Position numbers and translations under genes: made by a program
DNA from: an uncultured Acidocella sp.
GTDB lineage: Bacteria > Pseudomonadota > Alphaproteobacteria > Acetobacterales > Acetobacteraceae
Assembly: GCF_946222605.1 (NCBI RefSeq)
Contig: NZ_CAMIIE010000001.1
Coordinates: 1-64,000 of the forward strand
Direction: 5' to 3'
DNA: 64,000 bases
Part shown: in pieces, positions 27,397 to 36,634 of the stretch
Layout: every line of letters starts with the position of its first letter
Numbering within the stretch: the first letter of the stretch is position 1
The notes under the pieces: model-generated
What the model was told of the DNA's origin: nothing
Database searches by the model: none
Seen by the model: the letters and a program-made list of their open reading frames with translations, nothing else

Positions 27397-28206
27397 ATGC
27401 TTCTGGTCATCGATGCAGGCAACACCAATATCGTGTTCGCCGTGCATGACGGCACGCAATGGCGGGGCAATTGGCGGCTGGCGACCTCCGCCCAGCGCAC
27501 CTCGGATGAATATGGCGTCTGGCTGGAGGTGCTGCTGGCCCGCGCCGGCATCTCCGCGCGGGAGATCACCCGTGCCGTCATCGGTACCGTCGTCCCCGCC
27601 GCGCTCTACCATCTGCGCCGCCTCTGCCGGGAATGGTTCGAGGCCGAGCCGCTGGTCGCCCGCGCCGCGCTGGATTGGGGCTTTCAGATCAAGACCGCCA
27701 ATCCGGAAGGGGTCGGCGCGGACCGTCTGCTCAACGCTTTGGCCGCGCATCAGCATTACCAGGGGCCGCTGGTGGTGGTGGATTTCGGCACCGCCACCAC
27801 CTTCGATGTGGTGGACGAAACCGGCGCCTATATCGGCGGCGCCATCTCGCCGGGCATCAATCTCTCCATCGAGGCGCTGCACCAGGCCGCTGCCAGGCTG
27901 CCGCGCATCGGCATCGGCCGCCCGCAGATGGTGATCGGGCGCGATACCGTGCCGGCCATGCAATCGGGCATCTATTGGGGCTATATCGGGCTGATCGAAG
28001 GGCTGCTGGCCCGCATCGAGGGCGAGTTCGGGGCCAGGCTGAAAGCCATCGCCACCGGCGGCCTTGCCCCGCTTTTCGCCGAAGGCACCGCCAAATTCAC
28101 CGCCATCGACCCAGACCTGACGCTGGAAGGGTTGCGCCTGCTCTCCATGCGCAATAAGCCCCCCTCTTTGCCGCGCGATCGCGCGCGGTTCCTTGAAACT
28201 GACTGA
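27397..28206 (+). CDS. coaX: Type III pantothenate kinase
   Basis: First step of coenzyme A synthesis: ATP-dependent phosphorylation of pantothenate. 269 residues of the ASKHA fold: phosphate loop DAGNTN (6-11), GADRLLNA, VVDFGTATTFD and ISPGINLS. Start at MLLVIDAGNTN with GAGGAGGGG directly upstream. 16 bases after birA. Confidence 0.95.
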   Translation: MLLVIDAGNTNIVFAVHDGTQWRGNWRLATSAQRTSDEYGVWLEVLLARAGISAREITRAVIGTVVPAALYHLRRLCREWFEAEPLVARAALDWGFQIKTANPEGVGADRLLNALAAHQHYQGPLVVVDFGTATTFDVVDETGAYIGGAISPGINLSIEALHQAAARLPRIGIGRPQMVIGRDTVPAMQSGIYWGYIGLIEGLLARIEGEFGARLKAIATGGLAPLFAEGTAKFTAIDPDLTLEGLRLLSMRNKPPSLPRDRARFLETD

Positions 28207-28231
28207 CGACACGCGAGGAGCAGACCAATTC

Positions 28232-29914
28232 GTGGCTAAATCCAAAGGCAAGACCGCCCCCGTCATCGACGAGGCCGAGGCGGGGTTCATCTTCGTGCCG
28301 CTCGGCGGCACCGGCGAGATCGGGATGAACTTCAACCTCTATGGCTGTGACGGCAAATGGCTGGCCGTGGATTGCGGCATGGGATTTTCCGGCCCGGAAA
28401 CGCCGGAAGCGGAAATCCTGCTTCCCGATCCCGCCTTCATCGCGCAGCAGCGCGAGGATCTGCTGGGCCTGGTCATCACCCATGCGCATGAGGACCATAT
28501 TGGCGGCATCGCCCGGCTCTGGCCGCAGCTGCGCTGCCCGGTCTATGCCACCCCGTTTGCCGCCGCCGTCATCCGCCGCAAGCTGCAGGAGGTGAGCTTC
28601 CACCGCGAGGTGAAGATCCACATCATCCCGCCCGGCGGCGCTTTCGAGCTGGCGCCGTTCAGCCTGCGCTATATCCGCATGACCCATTCCACCCCGGAAG
28701 CCCAGGCGCTGGCGATCACCACCAGCTACGGCACCGTGCTGCATACTGGCGACTGGAAATTCGATAACGGCCCGGTCATCGGCGACCTGACGGACGAAGC
28801 CGCCCTGCGCGAGCTGGGCGATAAGGGCGTGCTGGCCCTGGTCTCGGATTCCACCAACGCCATGGTGGAGGGCCATTCCGGCTCGGAAGCCGATGTGAAA
28901 AAGAGCTTCGAAGCCCTGCTGCCGGAGCTGGATGGCCGCATCGCCGTCACCTGCTTTGCCTCCAACGTCGCGCGCGTGGCCAGCATCATCGCCGCCGGGG
29001 AGATCGCCGGGCGGCATGTGGCGCTGGTCGGGCGCAGCCTGAATAATTACATCGCCGCCGCCCAGGAGGCCGGCTATCTGCGCGATGTGCCGGATTTCGT
29101 GCCCGAGGATGAGATCGGCTCCATCCCGGATGACAATATCCTGCTGCTGGTCACCGGCAGCCAGGGCGAGCCGCGCTCCGCCATGGCCCGCATCGCCGCC
29201 GATACGCATCGCTACGCCGTGCTCGGCGAGGGCGACAAGGCGATCTTCTCCGCCCGCACCATCCCCGGCAATGAACGCGCCATCTTCGCGGTGCAGGACC
29301 AGCTGGCAAGGCGCGGGGTGGAGGTGATCGTGGATGGCGAGGAGTTCGTGCATGTCTCCGGCCATCCGGCGCGCGAGGAGCTGCGCAAGCTCTACAAGCT
29401 GGTCCGCCCGAAATACATCATCCCGACCCATGGCGAATGGCGCCATCTTTCCACCCAGGCCGCCTTCGCCAAGGAAAACGGGATCGAGACGCTGCTGGTG
29501 GAAGATGGCGATGTGGTGCTGTTCGGCGGCAATGGCCCGGCGGTGGTGGATAGCGTGCCCACCGGCCGGCTGGTGGTGGATGGCGACCGCATCGTGCCGC
29601 TGAAAGGCGGGGTGCTCGCGGCGCGCAAGCGCATGCTGTTCAACGGCGTCGTCGTCGGCAGCCTGGCCATCGACTCCAGGGGGGCGCTGCGCGGCACCCC
29701 GCAAATCTCCGCGCCCGGCCTGCTGGAGGAGCTGGATGCCCGCCAGCGCCGCGCCTTTGAGGAGGAATTCCAGGAGCTTCTGGAGGATCTCGCGCCGTCC
29801 TTGCGCCAGGACGAGGCCGCCTTCGCCGACGCGGCACGGGCCGGCCTGCGCCGCATCGTCGGCAAGCCGCTCGGCAAGCGCCCTCTGGTCGAGGTGCATA
29901 TTTTGCGGGTTTGA
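28232..29914 (+). CDS. rnj: Ribonuclease J
   Basis: Metallo-beta-lactamase/beta-CASP ribonuclease with 5'-exonuclease and endonuclease activity in rRNA and mRNA processing. 560 residues; zinc motif HAHEDH (H84, H86, D88, H89) followed by IGG, the ligand aspartate in HTGDWKFD, the beta-CASP region, and a late HVSGHPAREEL and PTHGEWRH. A TTG at 28193 also opens the frame but overlaps coaX and has no ribosome site; the GTG at 28232 follows GCGAGGAG, so it was preferred. Last gene of the nuo-birA-coaX-rnj run. Confidence 0.93.
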   Translation: MAKSKGKTAPVIDEAEAGFIFVPLGGTGEIGMNFNLYGCDGKWLAVDCGMGFSGPETPEAEILLPDPAFIAQQREDLLGLVITHAHEDHIGGIARLWPQLRCPVYATPFAAAVIRRKLQEVSFHREVKIHIIPPGGAFELAPFSLRYIRMTHSTPEAQALAITTSYGTVLHTGDWKFDNGPVIGDLTDEAALRELGDKGVLALVSDSTNAMVEGHSGSEADVKKSFEALLPELDGRIAVTCFASNVARVASIIAAGEIAGRHVALVGRSLNNYIAAAQEAGYLRDVPDFVPEDEIGSIPDDNILLLVTGSQGEPRSAMARIAADTHRYAVLGEGDKAIFSARTIPGNERAIFAVQDQLARRGVEVIVDGEEFVHVSGHPAREELRKLYKLVRPKYIIPTHGEWRHLSTQAAFAKENGIETLLVEDGDVVLFGGNGPAVVDSVPTGRLVVDGDRIVPLKGGVLAARKRMLFNGVVVGSLAIDSRGALRGTPQISAPGLLEELDARQRRAFEEEFQELLEDLAPSLRQDEAAFADAARAGLRRIVGKPLGKRPLVEVHILRV

Positions 29915-30220
29915 GTGAAAATTGGGCGAATTTTAAGAATTTTCAGTCATCATGGCTAAACGTCGCGCATAACCGGTCCAGAAGCCTAAAAAACTTGCTT
30001 TTAGCGAGGTGTTTTTTCTGGATCTCTCTCCATGTTGCGGCGCATGATGCGGGTACGGATGGAGTTTGGTTCTTCATCCTGCCGTGTGACTGGCGTTTCC
30101 TCCCTGAACTTGGCCCGCCGCCCTTATGGGCTGGCGGGCTTCTTTCTTTTCGGCCATTTTGTCCTGGGCGCCCCGGCGCAGCTTCTAACCGAGCGAAGAT
30201 TGATTTAGAGCAGGGCGCCG
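29915..30220. other. 306-base gap between rnj and the acyltransferase
   Basis: Its first 100 bases are clearly AT-richer than the surroundings. An interrupted hairpin pairs TCCAGA (from 29977) with TCTGGA (to about 30022), with A-rich and T-rich arms between, and may end the rnj transcript. A 58-codon frame (30032-30208) has no ribosome binding site and unconvincing composition, so I do not call it a gene. The rest presumably carries the acyltransferase promoter, which I cannot pinpoint. Confidence 0.5.
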
Positions 30221-31375
30221 ATGATGAGCCAGAAGCCGGAACTCACCGACCTGACGATCTGCCGTGCCGCCTTCGCGGCCTGGGTGTTCGTCTATCACCT
30301 GGATCTGCATTTGCATGTCTCCGCCTGGCTGGGGCCCGCCGCCGGGCTGGTGAGGCATGGCTATATGGGGGTGGACGGGTTCTTCATTCTCTCCGGGCTG
30401 GTGCTGATGCACACCCACCAGGAATTCAACGCCCCGAACATGGACCAGGTCGACGCGGCCTTCCGCCCGGCGCCGCCGCGGACCTGGCTGCGCTTCTATG
30501 GCAAGCGCCTGGCGCGCATCTATCCGGTGCATCTGGCCACCTTGCTGATCTTGCTGGCGCTGCTGGCGCTGGGCGGCGCGCTGGGCATGGCCCCGCAGAG
30601 CCCGCAGCGTTTCGGCCTGGGCAGCTTTGTCGAGAATCTCTTCCTGGTGCAGGGCTGGGGGCTGGACCATTTCGGCGCCTGGAACTACCCGGCCTGGTCG
30701 GTGAGCACGGAATGGGCCGGCTATCTGCTCTTCCCGCTCTTCGCGCTGCTGCTGACCTATTGGGACCGCGGGGTTTCCCTGCAGCTCGCCATCGTCGTCT
30801 TCCCGGTGATCGGGCTGATCTATTATTTCGCCGGCGAGACCCTCAATCTCGCCTTCGCCGCCGGGCTCTGGCGCCTGATTCCGGAATTCATCGCCGGCAT
30901 GGCGATGGTTCGTATCGCCTCAGCGGTCGCCGATTATGATTTCTGGCGCCGGGTCTTCATCGGCGGCGGCGCGGCGCTGATTCTGCTCGGCGCGCTGACG
31001 GTGGATGTCGCCACCGTGCTCGGGCTGTGGATGCTGCTGTTCGGGCTCTATATGCAGTATGACGCGCAGCGCCCGCCGGCATTCGGGCGCCGCCCGATGC
31101 TGCATTTTCTCGGCCTGCTCTCTTATTGTTTCTATATGAGCTTCGCCATCGCCGAGCTGCTCACGGTGCAGCTCTTCCGCCATCTGGGCTGGCAGCCGAC
31201 CGATGAGAAAGCGCTGTTCGCGCTGATCATGACCGGCCTCACCTTCAGTCTCGCGATCCTGCTGCGTGGTTTCGTCGAGCAGCCGGCACGGCGCGCCGCC
31301 AATCGCTGGCTGGCCGAGGCGCCCGCGCCGCAAGCCCCGGCCCCGGCCACCGAAAAGCCTCAATCCCTGTTTTAA
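30221..31375 (+). CDS. Acyltransferase 3 family membrane protein
   Basis: 384 residues with about ten membrane helices, of the OafA/acyltransferase-3 family that moves acetyl or other acyl groups onto envelope sugars. The signature opening is visible: LTICRAAFAAWVFVYHLDLH (family motif R.....WV...H) followed by GYMGVDGFFILSGLVL, then FYGKRLARIYPVHLATL. The C-terminus is a short Pro/Ala-rich tail. Substrate unknown; a modified O-antigen, exopolysaccharide or other surface glycan is the family norm. Two adjacent ATGs, with no clear ribosome site. Eight bases before proS. Confidence 0.88.
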   Translation: MMSQKPELTDLTICRAAFAAWVFVYHLDLHLHVSAWLGPAAGLVRHGYMGVDGFFILSGLVLMHTHQEFNAPNMDQVDAAFRPAPPRTWLRFYGKRLARIYPVHLATLLILLALLALGGALGMAPQSPQRFGLGSFVENLFLVQGWGLDHFGAWNYPAWSVSTEWAGYLLFPLFALLLTYWDRGVSLQLAIVVFPVIGLIYYFAGETLNLAFAAGLWRLIPEFIAGMAMVRIASAVADYDFWRRVFIGGGAALILLGALTVDVATVLGLWMLLFGLYMQYDAQRPPAFGRRPMLHFLGLLSYCFYMSFAIAELLTVQLFRHLGWQPTDEKALFALIMTGLTFSLAILLRGFVEQPARRAANRWLAEAPAPQAPAPATEKPQSLF

Positions 31376-31383
31376 GGTTCATC

Positions 31384-32709
31384 ATGCGTCTGTCCAAAAG
31401 CCTGATCCCCACCCTCAAGGAAACGCCCGCCGAAGCGCAGATCGTCTCGCACCGGCTGATGCTGCGCGCCGGCATGGTCCGGCAGATGGCCTCGGGCATC
31501 TATGCCTGGCTGCCGACGGGCATCAAGGTTCTGAACAAGATCGCGCAGATCGTGCGGGAGGAGCAATGGTCCGCCGGCGCCCAGGAAGTGCTGATGCCGA
31601 CCATCCAGAGTGCCGATCTCTGGCGCGAATCCGGCCGCTACGATGCCTACGGCAAAGAGATGCTGCGCATCACCGACCGGCATGAGCGCGAACTGCTCTA
31701 CGGCCCGACCAATGAGGAGATGATCACCTCGATTTTCCGTGATTCGGTGAAGAGCTATCGCGACCTGCCGCAAAATGCCTTCCAGATCCAGTGGAAATTC
31801 CGCGACGAGGTGCGCCCGCGCTTTGGCGTGCTGCGCGGCCGCGAATTCTACATGAAGGACGGCTACGGCTTCGATCTCGACCGCGAGGGCGCGGTGATCA
31901 CCTACAAGAAGATGATGCTGGCCTATATGCGCACCTTCCAGCGCCTGGGCATCACCGCGATCCCGATGCGCGCCGATACCGGCCAGATCGGCGGCGATCT
32001 TTCCCATGAATTCCACATCCTCGCCCCCACCGGCGAATCCGGCGTGTTCTACGATAGTGACCTCGAAACGCCTGTAGAGCGGCAGAACGACTTGAGGATG
32101 ATCACGGACTACAACAATCCGGTTAGTCTCGACACATTCTACGCTGTTATGACAACTAAATATGCTGCGACTGACGAAAAGCATGATCCAGTTGCCTGGG
32201 AGAAAGTGCCCGAGGTGCGCCGCCGCGAGGGCCGGGGCATCGAGGTCGGCCAGATCTTCTATTTCGGCACCAAATATTCCAAGTCGATGAATTTCAGCGT
32301 CATCGGCCCGGATGGCGGCAAAATTTTCCCTGAGATGGGCTCCTACGGCATCGGCGTCTCCCGCCTGGTCGGCGCCATCATCGAGGCCAAGCATGACGAG
32401 GCCGGGATCATCTGGCCGGACGCGATCGCGCCCTTCAAGGCCGCCATCCTCAATCTGCGCCAGGGCGATGCCACCACCGATGGGCTGTGCGAGGAGCTTT
32501 ACAAAGCCCTCGGCCAGGATGCGCTCTATGACGACCGCGAGGAGCGCGCCGGCGCCAAATTCGCCGAGGCTGATCTGATGGGCCATCCCTGGCAGATGAT
32601 CGTCGGCCCCCGCGGGGCGGCGAACCGGATGGTGGAGCTGAAGCGCCGCGCCACGGGTGAGCGCTTCGAGCTGCCGGTGGACGAGGCGCTGGCGAAGGTC
32701 CGCTTCTGA
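31384..32709 (+). CDS. proS: Prolyl-tRNA synthetase, short form without editing domain
   Basis: Charges tRNA-Pro. 441 residues, the short bacterial form usual in alphaproteobacteria, without the ~180-residue editing insertion of E. coli ProS. Class II motifs are seen: QMASGIYAWLPTG, PTNEEMIT, FQIQWKFRDEVRPRFGVLRGREFYMKD, and motif 3 GSYGIGVSRLVGAI. The stretch replacing the editing domain (about codons 223-270) has clearly different base use: by my count only 39 of the 90 bases at 32101-32190 are G or C, whereas the flanks are GC-rich. The reading frame is intact. Confidence 0.96.
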   Translation: MRLSKSLIPTLKETPAEAQIVSHRLMLRAGMVRQMASGIYAWLPTGIKVLNKIAQIVREEQWSAGAQEVLMPTIQSADLWRESGRYDAYGKEMLRITDRHERELLYGPTNEEMITSIFRDSVKSYRDLPQNAFQIQWKFRDEVRPRFGVLRGREFYMKDGYGFDLDREGAVITYKKMMLAYMRTFQRLGITAIPMRADTGQIGGDLSHEFHILAPTGESGVFYDSDLETPVERQNDLRMITDYNNPVSLDTFYAVMTTKYAATDEKHDPVAWEKVPEVRRREGRGIEVGQIFYFGTKYSKSMNFSVIGPDGGKIFPEMGSYGIGVSRLVGAIIEAKHDEAGIIWPDAIAPFKAAILNLRQGDATTDGLCEELYKALGQDALYDDREERAGAKFAEADLMGHPWQMIVGPRGAANRMVELKRRATGERFELPVDEALAKVRF

Positions 32710-33951
32710 TGTTCAATGCCTTCGAGCGCAAGATCGCGGCGCGCTATCTGCGCGCCCGGCGCGGCGAGCGCTTCGTCTCCGTGATCGCGATTTTCTCGCT
32801 CGTCGGCATCGCGCTTGGCGTGGCCACCCTCATCATCGTCACCTCGGTGATGAACGGCTTCCGCCAGGAGCTGCTGAGCCAGATTCTGGGGCTGAATGGC
32901 GATATCGGCATCTATGGCGCCGGCCAGCCGCTGACCAATTACGACGAAATGGCGCGAAAAATCCGTACCATCAAGGATGTCACCGGCGCTTTCCCGATCT
33001 CGCAGGGCGAGGTGCTGATGTCCGGCCCGCAAGGCGGGGCGACGGGCGGCATCGCGCGCGGCATCACGCTGGACGGGTTGAAGCAATTGCCCACCGTCTC
33101 GCACCATGTCGTCGCGGGTTCGCTTGCCAACCTCACAGGGGGGGATGCCATCGCCATCGGCGCCGGGCTGGCGCAGCAATTCAACCTCTCCGTCGGCTCG
33201 CAAATCTCGCTGATTCTGCCGCAAGGAAAAGCCACCGTCATCGGCACCATCCCGTCGATCCAGGCCTTCCATGTGGTGGCGATCTTCCAGACCGGCATGC
33301 AGCAATATGATTCCAGCTTCGTCTTCCTGCCGCTGGAGGCCGCGCAGACCTTGTTCCAGCAGACCGGCACGGCGAGCCAGATCCAGGTCTTCGTCACCGA
33401 TCCCGACCATGACGATGCGGTGAAGCAGGCGATCCTCAATATGTTCCCAGGCACTCCCCTGAACATTCAGGACTGGAAGCAGAACAACGATTCATTCCTC
33501 GCCGCCGTCACGGTCGAGCGCAACGTGATGTTCCTGATCCTCACATTGATCATCATCGTCGCCGCCTTCAACGTGATTTCCTCGATGATCATGATGGTGA
33601 AGGACAAGGCGAAGGACATCGCGATCCTGCGCACGATGGGGGCGAGTTCGGGGTCAGTGCTGCGCATCTTTCTGATGGCCGGCGCCTCGATCGGCGTGCT
33701 CGGCACCTTCATCGGCTTCGCGCTGGGCGTGCTGTTCTGCCATTACATCAACGATATCCGGCTCTTCATCCAGCATATCACCGGCCAGAAACTCTTTGAT
33801 CCCACCATCTATTATCTGGAATCCCTGCCGGCCGAGCTGGATTGGCGCGAGGTGGTGGAGATTGTGCTGATGGCGCTGGTGCTCTCGGTGCTGGCCACCC
33901 TCTATCCCAGCTGGCGGGCGGCGAAGATCGACCCGGTGGAGACGCTGCGCA

Positions 33952-33959
<8 letters not shown>
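32709..33959 (+). CDS. lolC: Lipoprotein-releasing ABC transporter permease LolC/LolE
   Basis: Inner-membrane permease that, with LolD, extracts outer-membrane lipoproteins and hands them to LolA. 416 residues: N-terminal helix (about 25-48), a large periplasmic MacB-like domain (49-265), then three helices with the coupling segment DIAILRTMGASSGSVLRIF. A single gene, as in organisms with one LolF-type subunit forming a homodimer. One-base overlap with proS; lolD starts inside its end. Confidence 0.92.
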
Positions 33960-34624
<665 letters not shown>

Positions 34625-34626
<2 letters not shown>

Positions 34627-34690
34627 AAAGTTTTTGGGGCGTGGCCCTTTTTTCAAAAAGGGCCACAAAACCTTTGGGGCTGTAGGCGCT
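34625..34690. terminator. Bidirectional hairpin between lolD and the TAXI gene (family 2, copy 2)
   Basis: Preceded by AAAAAGTTTTTGG, arms GTGGCCCTTTTT (34641-34652) and AAAAAGGGCCAC (34655-34666) form 12 pairs with T- and A-rich tips. It lies between two converging genes and can serve both. Same design as the hairpins at 6604, 46176 and 48270. Confidence 0.7.
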
Positions 34691-34698
34691 GGCGTTGC

Positions 34699-35685
34699 TT
34701 ACGCCTGCACAGCCTTCTGCGGCAGCCGAAACCCAGCCTTCCGCAAGGCCCTGGCCGCCCCGGGATGAAACGGAATCCCCGCCGCATAAATCGGCGCCAG
34801 CTCCTGCGCATGCCCCGCCGCCGGCACCGCCACGCCGAGCAGCCTGCGGTTCTTCAGCGCCGCGCCGGTCACCGCCTCCGCCAGGCTGTCCGGCAGGTCG
34901 GTCGCACAGACCGCGACATTCGATGTCCCCACGGTGCCGACATTCACACTCTGCCCCGGAAAGGTGTCGGCGCTCAGAACCGTCCGGAAAAATCCCGGCA
35001 GCTTATGCGCCACCTGGGCCGATTGCGCGGCGGACATGCCGATGAGTGCCAGACGCCGCCCCATCGCCGCCGCGCTCAGCGCCGGCAGCGGCGGCGCGCC
35101 GATAAAGGCGCAGGCCGCGAGATCGCCTTTCAGCATCGCCAGCACCTGCTGCTGATAATCGCCCATCACCACCCGCGCGGGGGCCACGCCCAGTGCTGTC
35201 AGAATCTGCTTCACCGTATCGGCGCTGCTGGAGCCATCCGGCCCGACGCCGACCACCTGCCCCTGCAACTGCGCCAGCTCGCGTACCCCCGCCTTGGTGG
35301 AGGCGACGATCTGCAGGCTGGACGCATAGGCCGGGAACAGAGCCCGGAAGCCGTTCAGCTTCACCCCGGCGGTCCAGCCGCCCTGGCCGGAGCGCCCCTG
35401 CGCCGCCACCGCCGTGCTGGAGATGCCAAGCTGCGCCTTGCCTTCCTCGATCAGCAGCAGATCGGCGCTGGAACCGCCGGTGGTGCGGTAGGCGATGTCG
35501 ATGCCGGTTTCGCGCTGCACCAGCTCGCCCCAGGCGGGCGCGAAAATCGCAAATGCCCCGCCGGGGGCGCCGGTGCCCATCACCAACGCGCCCGGCCAGG
35601 GGGCGGCAGGCGGCGCGGCCAGGCTGGAGCGGGCGAAGGGCAGGGCCAGCCCGGCCCCCAGCAAGCCGCGGCGGGTCAGGCTCAT
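34699..35685 (-). CDS. TAXI-family TRAP transporter solute-binding protein
   Basis: 328-residue periplasmic binding protein of the TAXI type, which works with a fused TRAP permease. A twin-arginine-like leader (SLTRRGLLGAGLALPFA) ends near residue 23 (SLA-APP). The family block MGTGAPGGAFAIFAPAWGELVQ follows, then YRTTGGSSADLLLIEEGKAQLGI. Start at MSLTRR overlapping the stop of pip by four bases. No TRAP membrane protein is present in this window, so the partner must be elsewhere or the protein works differently. Ligand unknown (glutamate or other organic acids in studied cases). Confidence 0.85.
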   Translation of the reverse strand: MSLTRRGLLGAGLALPFARSSLAAPPAAPWPGALVMGTGAPGGAFAIFAPAWGELVQRETGIDIAYRTTGGSSADLLLIEEGKAQLGISSTAVAAQGRSGQGGWTAGVKLNGFRALFPAYASSLQIVASTKAGVRELAQLQGQVVGVGPDGSSSADTVKQILTALGVAPARVVMGDYQQQVLAMLKGDLAACAFIGAPPLPALSAAAMGRRLALIGMSAAQSAQVAHKLPGFFRTVLSADTFPGQSVNVGTVGTSNVAVCATDLPDSLAEAVTGAALKNRRLLGVAVPAAGHAQELAPIYAAGIPFHPGAARALRKAGFRLPQKAVQA

Positions 35686-36632
35686 AGCAGCCCCCGGCAA
35701 CGCTCAAGGGCGGAGATCAGCGCCGTGCGCACGCCTGGCTCCAGCGCCGAATGCCCGGCATCCGGCACGATGGTCAGCCTTGCCTGGTCCCAGGCGGCGG
35801 CAAGTTCGAAGGCGGATTGCGCCGGGCAGACCATGTCATAGCGCCCCTGCACGATCTCGCCGGGAATGCCCTTCAGCTTGTGCATATGCGCCAGCAGCCC
35901 GCCCAGCGGCAGGAACAGATCATTGCGGAAATAATAGGCTTCGATCCGCGCCAGCCCGATGGCGGTACGGTCCTGGGCGAAGGCGGAGACCGCCTCGAAG
36001 CTCGGCAACAGCGTCGAGCAGGAGCCCTCATACACGCTCCAGGCCCGCGCCGCCTCCGCCTGCATGCGCGGGTCCGGGTCGGTCAGGCGCTTGAAGTAAT
36101 TGCCGAGAATATCGCCGCGCTCTTCCGGCGGCAGGAAGCTGGTGAAGGCGGCGTGCGCATCCGGGAAGACGCGCTGCAGCCCGTGCAGGAACCAGTCCAC
36201 CTCCTGCGCCCGGCCGAGGAAGATGCCGCGCAAAATCGCCGCCGCCACACGCTCGGGATGCGCCTGCGCATAGGCCAGCGCCAGGGTCGAGCCCCAGGAG
36301 CCGCCAAACAGCACCATCCGCTCGATATTCAGGAAGTTTCGCAGCGTTTCGATATCGCGGATCAGCTGCGGGGTGTTGTTGTTTTCCAGCCCCCCCAGCG
36401 GGCGCGAACGCCCGGCGCCGCGCTGGTCGAAAATGATCACCCGCCAGATGCTGGGATCGAAAAACCGCCGATGCACGGCCCCGGCTCCGGCGCCGGGACC
36501 GCCATGCAGAAACAGAACCGGCTTGCCGTTCGGGTTGCCGACCTGCTCCCAATACATCACATGGCCTTCGGAGAGGGGCAGATAGCCGGTCTCGAACGGC
36601 CCGATATCGGGGAACAGATCGCCGCGCGGCAT
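35682..36632 (-). CDS. pip: Prolyl aminopeptidase
   Basis: Alpha/beta-hydrolase that removes N-terminal proline from peptides (family S33). 316 residues: oxyanion motif HGGPG (43-47), FDQRGAGRSRP, nucleophile S112 in GGSWGS, and the C-terminal histidine in DAGHSALEP. No signal peptide, so cytosolic. It starts two bases after the stop of the DegT-family gene and overlaps the TAXI gene, so the four minus-strand genes from 39.7 to 34.7 kb look like one transcript. Confidence 0.94.
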   Translation of the reverse strand: MPRGDLFPDIGPFETGYLPLSEGHVMYWEQVGNPNGKPVLFLHGGPGAGAGAVHRRFFDPSIWRVIIFDQRGAGRSRPLGGLENNNTPQLIRDIETLRNFLNIERMVLFGGSWGSTLALAYAQAHPERVAAAILRGIFLGRAQEVDWFLHGLQRVFPDAHAAFTSFLPPEERGDILGNYFKRLTDPDPRMQAEAARAWSVYEGSCSTLLPSFEAVSAFAQDRTAIGLARIEAYYFRNDLFLPLGGLLAHMHKLKGIPGEIVQGRYDMVCPAQSAFELAAAWDQARLTIVPDAGHSALEPGVRTALISALERCRGLL

Positions 36633-36634
36633 CT

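Noticed and set aside
30032..30208. A 58-codon frame in the gap before the acyltransferase
   Set aside because: No ribosome site before any of its ATGs, codon use unlike neighbours, no recognised motif. Noted in the gap entry but not called.
29911..30939. A 342-codon plus-strand frame across the rnj-acyltransferase gap
   Set aside because: Most of it lies over the acyltransferase gene in another frame, and the translation is Arg/Gly/Pro-rich without motifs; the acyltransferase frame has clear family features.
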